Positions 56,844-64,000 of a stretch of DNA of 64,000 nt are shown here, piece by piece (the stretch's first letter is position 1; each line of letters starts with the position of its first letter). The stretch comes from Molossus alvarezi (taxonomy: Eukaryota > Chordata > Mammalia > Chiroptera > Molossidae). Location of the stretch: assembly GCA_037176705.1 (NCBI GenBank), contig CM073893.1:18786074-18850073 (forward strand), in the 5' to 3' direction. The notes beneath the pieces were generated by a model, which was not told the origin of the DNA, did not search any database, and saw only the letters and a program-made list of their open reading frames with translations. Position numbers and translations under genes: made by a program.

Positions 56844-57701
56844 ATGAAAGAACAAGAGACCTCTACCGAAGATGAGATAAATGAGGTGAGTGAAGCAAGT
56901 TAACAGAACTAGAATTCAGAGCCATGATCTTGAGGAAGCTCAACAGCATGTGTAAGGACATGAGCACCATGAGTAAAGACATAGGAATGTTGAAAATAAA
57001 CCAGTTGGAAATTAAAAACCAACAAGAAGAAATGAAGAATGACATATCAGAAATAAAAACATATTGGAAACTGTAAATAGCAGAGTAGAGGAAGCTGAGG
57101 ACTGGATCAGTGAATTAGAAGATGAGGAATAAAAAAACAACCAATCAGAAAACCAAAAGGAAAAAATAATTTAAAAACAGGCAAATAGCTTAAGAGAATG
57201 GTGGGACAACTAGAAACGTAATAACATTCACATCACAGGAGTCCCCAAAGAAGAAAATGAGCAAGGGTTAGAGAATATATTTGAAGAAATAGTGACAGAA
57301 AACTTCCCCAATTTGGTGAAGGAAGAAGGCATTCAAGTTCAAGAAGCACAGAGAGCCACAAGTAAGAAGAACCCAAACAGGCCCACACCAAGACACACAG
57401 TAATCAAACTGCCAAAAATTAAAGTCAAAGAGAGAATCCTAAAAGCAGCAAGAGAGAAGCAACAGGAAACCCCATAAGGCTCTCAGCTGACTTCTCACAA
57501 GAAACACTATAGGCCAGAAGGGAAGAGCATGAGGTAATCAAGGTCATGAAAAACAAGGATCTGAATCCAAGACTACTCTACCCAGCAAGGCTTTCATTCA
57601 AAATAGAAGGTCAAATAAAGAGCTTCTCAGACAATAAAAGGCTAAGGGAATACGTGACCACCAAACCAGCACTGCAAGAAATATTAAAAGGACTGCTGTA
57701 A
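56844..57701 (+). pseudogene. L1 ORF1p relic, copy B
   Basis: ATG 56844 opens with MKEQETSTEDEINEVSEAS and stops at TAA 56901, by the same one-base deficit as copy A. The downstream frame continues with LRKLNSMCKDMSTMSKDIGM and a coiled coil to about 57045, where a frame change occurs. The C-terminal part (57292-57477) has 'NRPTPRHTVIKLPKIKVKER'. It ends early because a stretch corresponding to VTYKG is deleted near 57465. Confidence 0.88.
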
Positions 57702-57746
57702 TTAGCAGGAGAAATAAGAAGAAAAATATAACCACACTAAACAAAA

Positions 57747-60700
57747 ATGACAATGAATAAGTACATATCAATAATCACATTAAATGTAAATGGATTGCAT
57801 GCTCCCATAAAAAGACACAGAGTAGCTGATTGGATAAGAAAGCATGACTCATCGATATGTTGTTTACAAGAGACCCACCTCACAAAAAAAGACTCACATA
57901 GGTTGAAAGTTAAAGGATGGAAAAAATTATTCCAAGCAAACGGAAGAAAAAAAAAGATGGGGTAGCAATACTCATATCTGATAAAATAGATTTCAAAATG
58001 AAGACCATAACTAGAGACAAAGAAGGCCACTACATAATATTGAAAGGATTTATCCCACTGAAGATATAACCTTGATAAACATATATGCACTCAATATAGG
58101 AGCACCAAAATATATTACAAATCTTCTGGAGAACTTCAAAGGAGAAATCAATAGCAATACAATCATGGCAGGGGACTTCAACACCCCGCTGACATCACTG
58201 GATAGATCCTCTAGAAAAAATTAGCAAGGAAACAGAGACTCTAAAAAAAAGCACTAGACCAAATGGATTTAATAATTATCTACAGAGAATTACACCCCAA
58301 AACTACAGAATTCACATTCTTTTCAAGTGCACATGAGACATTCTCAAAGATAGACCACATGTTAGGACACAAACTAAGTCTCTACAAGTTCAAGAAGACA
58401 AATCATATTAAGCATCTTCTCAGATAACAATGGCATGAAACTAGAAATCAATTGCAACAAGAACATGAAAAGACATTTGAACACATGGAAGCTAAATAGC
58501 ATGTTATTAAACAATGAATGGGTTACCGAGGAGATCAAGAAAGAAATTAAAAACTTCCTGGAAACCAATGAAAATGAAGACATAACAACACAAAATATAT
58601 GGGATGCAGCAAAAACAATTCTGAGAGGAAAGTTCATAGCACTACAGGCCTACCTCAAAAACAACAAAAATCTCTAATAGACTATCTAACCTCACAACTT
58701 AAAGAACTAGAGAGCAAACACAAAGAAAACCCCAGAGCAAATAGAAGGAAGGAAATAGTAAAGATCAGAGCAGAAATAAACGACATAGAATCCAAAAAAA
58801 AATTCAAAGGATCAATGAAACAAAAAGCTGGTTTTTCGAAAAGATAAACAAGACTGATGGACCCTTAGCTAAACTCACCAAGAAACAAAGAAAGAGAACC
58901 CAAATACACAAAATCAGAATTGAAAGAGGAGAAGTAACAACTGACACCACAAAAATACAAAGATCGTTAATAACTACTATGAAAAATTATATGGCAACAA
59001 ATTCAACAATCTAAGCGAAATGGACAAATTTCTAGAAACACATAGTCTCCTAAAACTGGACCAGGAAGAGATAGAAAACTTGAACAGACCAATAACAGAA
59101 GACATTGAAGATGTAATCAATACTCCCCAGGAAACAAAAGCCCAGGCTCGGATGGCTTCACAGGGGAGTTTTACCGAACATTCAAAGAAGAACTAACACC
59201 CATTCTCCTCAAACTATTTCAAAAAATTCAAGCAGGAAGACTTCCCAACTCATTTTATGAAGCTAGCATAATTCTAATTCCAAAACCAGAAAAAGACGCT
59301 ACAAAGAAAGAAAACTACAGGCCAATATCCCTGATGAACATAGATGCCAAAATCATGAACAAAATACTAGCAAATCGGATCCAGCAACACATCAGAAAAA
59401 TTATCCACCATGACCAAGTGGGATTCATCTCAGGGATGCAAGGCTGTTACAATATTCGCAAATCAATAAACAGATACACCACATAAATAAAATGAAGAAT
59501 AAAAACCACATGATCATATCAATAGACGCCGGAAACGCCTTCGACAAAATCCAGCATCCATTTCTGATAAAAACGCTCAGCAGTGTAGGAATAGAGGCAT
59601 CATATCTAGACATAATAAAGGCCATATATGAAAGACCTACAGCCAACATCATACTTAATGGGCAAAAACTAAAAGCATTTCCCTTAAGAACAGGAACAAG
59701 ACAGGGATGCCCACTTTCGCCACTCTTATTTAATATAGTACTGGAAGTCTTAGCCGCAGCAATCAGACAGGAGTAAAAAATAAAAGGGTTCCAAATTGGA
59801 AAGGAGGAAGTAAAACTGTCACTATTTGCAGATGACATGATACTATACGTAGAAAACCCCAAAGACTCCATCAAAAATTTACTAGACTTAATAAATGAAT
59901 TTGGAAAAGTAGCAAGATACAAAATTAATGTCAAGAAATCGATGGCACTCTTATACACCAATGATAAACTCACAGAAAGAGAAACTAAGAAAACAATCCC
60001 ATTTACCATTGCAGCAAAAAAAATTAGATACCTAGGAATAAACTTAACCAAAGAAATAAAGGACCTATTCCCAGAAAACTACAGGTCATTGAAAAAAGAA
60101 ATAGAGGAAGATATTAAAAAGTGGAAGCACATACCCTGTTCATGGATTCGAAGAATTAACATCATTAAAATGTCTATACTACCCAAAGCAATCTATAGAT
60201 TCAATGCAATCCCCATCAAAATACCAATGGCATACTTCACAGAATTAGAACAAGTACTTCAAAAGTTCATATGGAACCAAAAAAGACCTTGAACAGCCAC
60301 AGCAATCTTGAAAAAGAAGAACAAATTTGGAGGGATCACATTACCATATTTCAGGTTAACACAAAGCCACTGTAATCAAAACAGCATGGTACTGGCACAA
60401 GAACAAGCATATAGACCAGTGGAACAGAACAGAGAACCCAGAAATGGACCCAAGGCAATATGCTCAATATTTGACAAAGGTGGCAAGAGTAAGGACAGCC
60501 TATTTAATAAATGGTGTTGGGAAAATTGGACAGCTACATGCAAAAAAATGAAACTAGACCATCAACTTACACCCTACACGAGAATAAACTCAAAATGGAA
60601 TAAAGACTTAAATGTGACTCGTGAATCTATAAAAATCCTAGAAGAAACTGTAGGCAACAAAATTTCAGACATCATACGCAGCAGAATTTTTACTGACACA

Positions 60701-61538
60701 TCACCTAAGGCAATAGAAACAAAGAAGAAAATGAACACATGGGACTACATCAAACTCAAAAGCTTCTGCATAGCGAAAGATACAATCATCAAAACGGAAA
60801 GGCTACCCACTGTATGGGAGAGCATAATTGCCAATGATATATCAGATAAGGGGTTAATTTCCAATATATATAGAGTTCTCATATAACTCCACAAAAGGAA
60901 GACAAAGAACCCAATTAAAAAATGGGCAGAGGAACTAAACAGACATCTCTCCAAACAGGACATACATACAAATGGCCAAGAGACACATGAAGAAATGCTC
61001 AACATCACTAATCATCAGAGAGATGCAAATTAAAACAACAATGAGGTATCACCTCACCCCTGTCAGAATGGTCACCATCAACAAATCATCGAACAAGTGT
61101 TGGCGAGGGTGCGGAGAAAAGGGGAGTCTAGTACACTGCTGGTGGGAATGCAGACTGGTGCAGCCACTATGGAAAACATAATGGTGTTACCTCAAAAAAT
61201 TAAAAATTGAACTTCCATTTGACCCACTGATCCCGCTTCTAGGAATATATCCTAAGAAGCTTGAAACACCAATCAGGAAGAATATATGTACCCCCATGTT
61301 TGTAGCTGCACTATTTACAATAGCTAAGATCTGGAAACAGCCCCAGTGTCCATCAGTAGACGAATGGATAAAAAAGCTGTGGTCCATATACATAATGGAG
61401 TACTATGCAGCTGTAAGAAAGAAAGATCTCTTATCCTTTGAGACTACATGGAGGGACCTGGAAAGTATTATCCTAAGTGAAACAAGCCAAACAGAGAAAG
61501 ACAAGTATCGTATGATCTCACCTATTTGTGAAATATAA
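57747..61538 (+). pseudogene. L1 ORF2p relic, copy B
   Basis: ATG 57747 (MTMNKYISIITLNVNGLHAP). Endonuclease: NVNG, then CCLQETHL at about 57855-57880, and GDFNTPLTSLD near 58172-58205. Reverse transcriptase: 59492-60292 with [20 protein letters not shown] and the FADD box ([14 protein letters not shown]) at about 59820-59860, intact. C-terminal cysteine motif: [18 protein letters not shown] at about 61096-61150 has the C-x3-C-x7-H-x4-C spacing of L1 ORF2p. Stops and frameshifts are near 57963, 58230, 58676, 59125, 59776, 60290 and 60886. Confidence 0.9.
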
Positions 61539-61802
61539 TGAACATAACAGTCTGAGGAATGGGGTAGTCCCAGAGATGTGGAAGTGGGGTACAGACTTAC
61601 AATCCCCAGAAGAGGGGGTGGTGGCGGAGAGATAAACCACAGAACTTATATGCATGTATGCATGAACAATGGACATGGACAACAAAGCTGGGGACAGAGC
61701 AGGGAGGGAGAGGGAGGGAGGATTCAGTGGGGGGAAAAGGAGAAATATCTGAAACAAAAATAAATAAATAAATTAATAATAATAATAATAAAGATATACT
61801 AT

Positions 61803-61979
61803 GGCTAAATAGATAAGAAAACAAGACCCTTACAAATGCTGCCTATAAGTGACTCACTTCAGATTGAAAGACACACACACAGACTGAAAGTAATGGAATG
61901 AAACAAGTTCATGAAAATGGAAACTTACAAACAAAAAAAACTGAGGGTAACAATACTTATACCAGACAAAATACAGTTT
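61803..61979 (+). mobile_element. L1 copy G resumed: ORF2 endonuclease start
   Basis: 'ggctaaatagataagaaaac' then 'aagacccttacaaatgctgc' matches the endonuclease region expected after the cut at 55780. It runs to the SINE at 61980. Confidence 0.78.
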
Positions 61980-62258
61980 TTCTTGTTTGTTTGTTTTTTT
62001 AATTCCTCATCCGAGGATATTTTTCTACATAATATCAGATAAAATGAGAGGGAGGAAGGGAGAGAGAGACAGAGAGAAACCTCGATGTGATAGAGCCACA
62101 CTGGCTGCTTGCCTCCCACATGACCTAACCAGGGCCAGGGACACACCGCAACTCAGGCATGTGCCCCTGACTGAAAATGAACCTGCGACTGGAAATGAAC
62201 CCACGACTCATTGGTCCACGGGCCGACAGTCTAACTGCTGAGCTAAACCAGTCAGTGC
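61980..62258 (-). mobile_element. VES-type SINE with a duplicated segment
   Basis: Minus-strand head 'cactgactggtttagctcag' at about 62256, tail 'aaaatatcctcggatgagga' near 61998-62020. The segment 'gaaaatgaacctgcgac' / 'ggaaatgaacccacgac' (62174-62208) is duplicated relative to other copies. Flanks 'aaaatacagttt' and 'aaaatacacttt' are the likely target duplication. Confidence 0.88.
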
Positions 62259-62284
62259 CAAAATACACTTTAAAATAAAGTCTA

Positions 62285-62515
62285 GCCCTGGCCAGTTTGG
62301 CTCAGCGGTTAGAGCGTCGGCCTGCGGTCCAGAGAGACCTTGGTTCGGTTCCCGCTAAGGGTGTGTACCTCGTTTGCAGTTTGTCCCAGGCCCTGGTGGG
62401 TCGTGCGGGTAGCAGCCACTCGATGTGTCCCTTTCACATCGATTTTTCTTTCTCTCTCTCTCCCTCCCACTCTATCTGAAAAACGGAAAAATGTCCTCGG
62501 GTAAGGAAAAAATAA
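62285..62515 (+). mobile_element. Young VES-type SINE
   Basis: 'gccctggccagtttggctca' head, 'gcggttagagcgtcggcctg' and 'atgtcctcgggtaagg' tail. The exact 13-bp duplication aaaataaagtcta is at 62272-62284 and 62516-62528. Confidence 0.93.
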
Positions 62516-62528
62516 AAAATAAAGTCTA

Positions 62529-62839
62529 AAACAAGAGACAAAGAAGGACTTACCAATTCCATTTCTAGGTATTTATCCAAAGAAACCCAAAACGCTAAAT
62601 CAAAAAGACTCATGCACCCATATGTTCATTGTAGCATTATTTACAATAGCCAAGATACATAAGTGTCCATTAAAAAAATGAATGGATAAAAATGAAGTGG
62701 TACATATATGCAATGGAATACAGCCATAATAAGAATAAAATCTTTGCAAGAATATGGATGGATCTAGAGGGTATTGTGTTGAGTGAAATAAGTTAAAGAA
62801 CTACAAACACATTATGATTTCATTTATATGTGAATTTTA
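62529..62839 (+). mobile_element. L1 copy G, deleted to its 3' region
   Basis: After 'aaaacaagagacaaagaagg' (endonuclease region) the sequence jumps at about 62547 to 'ttaccaattccatttctagg', which belongs near the ORF2 C-terminus. Most of ORF2 (about 3 kb) is missing. The 3' region continues to the SINE at 62840. Confidence 0.78.
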
Positions 62840-63098
62840 TTTTATTTTTTTATTATTTATCCTTACCCGAGGATATTTTTCCATTTTTGTTCAGATAGAG
62901 TGGGAGGGGGAGAGAGGAAGAGAGAGAGCGAGAGAAACATTGATGTGAAAGGGACACATCGAGTGGCTGCCTCCCACACGACCCAACCAGGGCCAGGGAC
63001 AAACTGCAACCAAGGTACGTGCCCTTAGCAGGAATCAAACCCGGGGCTCTCTGGACCGCAGGTCGATGCTCTAACTGCCGAACCAAACCGGCCAGGGC
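62840..63098 (-). mobile_element. Young VES-type SINE
   Basis: Minus-strand head 'gccctggccggtttggttcg' at 63098, 'cactcgatgtgtccctttca' and 'aaaatatcctcgggtaagga' tail. The duplication tatatgtgaatttta / tatatgtgaaattta is at 62825-62839 and 63099-63113 (one mismatch). Confidence 0.93.
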
Positions 63099-63113
63099 TA
63101 TATGTGAAATTTA

Positions 63114-63440
63114 AAAGCAAAATAAATGAGTCAGCGGAACAGAAACAAATCCATAGACACAGAGAACATTTTGATGGCTGCTAGATGAGAAGGGTTTGGG
63201 AGACCGGGTGAAAAAGAAGAAGCGATTAAGAACTACAAATTGGTAGTTACAAAATAGTCATGGTGATGTAAAGTACAGCATAGGGGATATAGTTAATAAT
63301 ACTGCAATAACTATGTGTGGTGTCAGATGAGTACTAGATTTATAAGGGTGGTCACTCCCTAAGTTATATAAGTGTCTAATCACTATGATGTACACCTAAA
63401 ACTAACAGAATATTGTATGTCAGCTGTAATCAAAAAATAA
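63114..63440 (+). mobile_element. L1 copy G 3'UTR and tail
   Basis: 'aataaatgagtcagcggaac', 'ccatagacacagagaacatt' and 'gtagttacaaaatagtcatg' belong to an older L1 3'UTR type, like that of copy H (11200-11410). It ends in an AT-rich tail at about 63440. Confidence 0.78.
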
Positions 63441-63444
63441 AAAA

Positions 63445-64000
63445 TTATTTAAAATAAAAAGTTACAATCTCAAATCTAGCATATGCTTGAGAATGGAAAA
63501 TAGTACAAGCACTTTGGAAAATAGTTTGGCAGTCTTTATAAAGATAAACTTAACCCTACCATACATGACCCAGCAATCATGCTCTTAGGTATTTATCCAG
63601 TTAAGTTGAAAATGTATGCTCATCTAAAAACTTACACAGGAATGTTTAAAGCAGCTTTGTTTATAATCTCCCAAAACTGGAAACAATCAAGTCCTTCAGT
63701 AGGTGAATAAACATTTTGGTATATTCATACAATGAAGTAGTATTCAATAATTTTAAAAAATGAGCTATTAAGTCATGAAAATAAATTATCTGGACCAAAC
63801 CACTAAGTGAAAAAAGCTGGTCTGAAAGGGCTACATAATGTATAAATTCAACTATATGGCATTCTGGAAAAGATAAAATTATAGGGACAGTATAAATATT
63901 GGTGGTTGCCAGGGGTTGGGGTGGGGTGGGAAGTGAGGAAGGGATGACTAGGTAGAGTACGGGGGTATTTAGGGCAATTAAACTATTCTCTATGATATTG
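63445..64000 (+). mobile_element. Old L1 3' region, runs off the window
   Basis: 'aaatagtttggcagtcttta', 'cccagcaatcatgctcttag', 'aggtatttatccagttaagt' and 'gtatattcatacaatgaagt' follow ORF2 C-terminal to 3'UTR order of an ancient L1. The end lies beyond 64000. Confidence 0.72.

Larger units (their letters stand above)
55781..61793 (+). mobile_element. Full-length L1, copy B (~6.0 kb)
   Basis: The start 'gtggaaaatggcagcagagt' corresponds to the start of copy A. Then follow a 5'UTR with short tandem units, ORF1 (56844-57701), ORF2 (57747-61538), a 3'UTR and an (aat)n tail. The flanks share atatactat (55763-55771 and 61794-61802) plus weaker similarity, an imperfect target duplication. It interrupts L1 copy G at the start of its ORF2. 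It is inactive: both ORFs are broken, though with somewhat longer open stretches than copy A. Antisense to FNDC3A. Confidence 0.92.

Noticed and set aside
1..64000. CRISPR array, bacterial operon or phage genes
   Set aside because: No regularly spaced repeats with unique spacers, no ribosome-binding sites and no dense coding. Splice sites, L1, SINE, MIR and L2 identify the DNA as mammalian.
1..64000. Further FNDC3A exons (the preceding N-terminal exon and the following proline-rich exon)
   Set aside because: I scanned the non-repeat intervals on the minus strand for the expected peptides and splice signals and saw none. A splice-aware protein-to-genome alignment would settle it.

Overview
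The window is intronic mammalian DNA, almost certainly from a bat and probably one in Yangochiroptera. The evidence is more than 25 copies or fragments of tRNA-derived SINEs of the bat VES type, with heads reading close to 'ccctggccggtttggctcag', C/T-rich middles, and either 'atggaaaaatgtcctcgg' or 'aaatcaataaa' tails. Species cannot be fixed from this sequence.

Only one host-gene segment is recognisable. It is a 76-bp coding exon on the minus strand at 26380-26455 with clean splice sites. It encodes a 25-residue peptide beginning VILVQVNPGEAF, which I recognise as the N-terminal part of FNDC3A. The rest of the window then reads as the two flanking FNDC3A introns: at least 26 kb downstream (1-26379) and at least 37 kb upstream (26456-64000). 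I found neither neighbouring exon.

Layout. 1-3.3 kb: SINE pieces and a minus-strand half-L1 (HAL1) with a 19-bp target duplication, next to an old L1. 3.8-11.4 kb: an old plus-strand L1 that lacks ORF1 and is split by a second HAL1. 11.4-14 kb: AT-rich intron with a SINE, an L2, a MIR and a ~90-bp tandem duplication. 14.2-20.3 kb: a full-length but mutated L1 (copy A) inside an older L1. 20.4-32.8 kb: the least disturbed part, holding the exon and L2, MIR, MER5A, hAT-like and SINE relics. 32.8-41.7 kb: old minus-strand L1 pieces around a plus-strand L1 (copy C) that carries three SINEs. 42.5-47.5 kb: two L1s head to head (D minus, E plus). 47.5-48.6 kb: a Tigger DNA-transposon relic. 48.6-53.3 kb: a deep nest of L1, SINE and L1-tail insertions, and a possible LTR split by an L1. 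53.3-63.4 kb: an old L1 (copy G) split by a second full-length L1 (copy B), the close sibling of copy A. 63.4-64 kb: another old L1 running off the end.

None of the long open frames outside L1/HAL1/Tigger proteins looks like a gene, and every retrotransposon ORF inspected is broken. Functionally the window is one conserved exon in introns built by repeated L1-driven insertion. I see no sign of a novel gene system. What deserves a second look is the family structure and insertion history of the L1/HAL1/SINE copies. Repeat family names and edges are from reading by eye and are approximate unless a target-site duplication is given.
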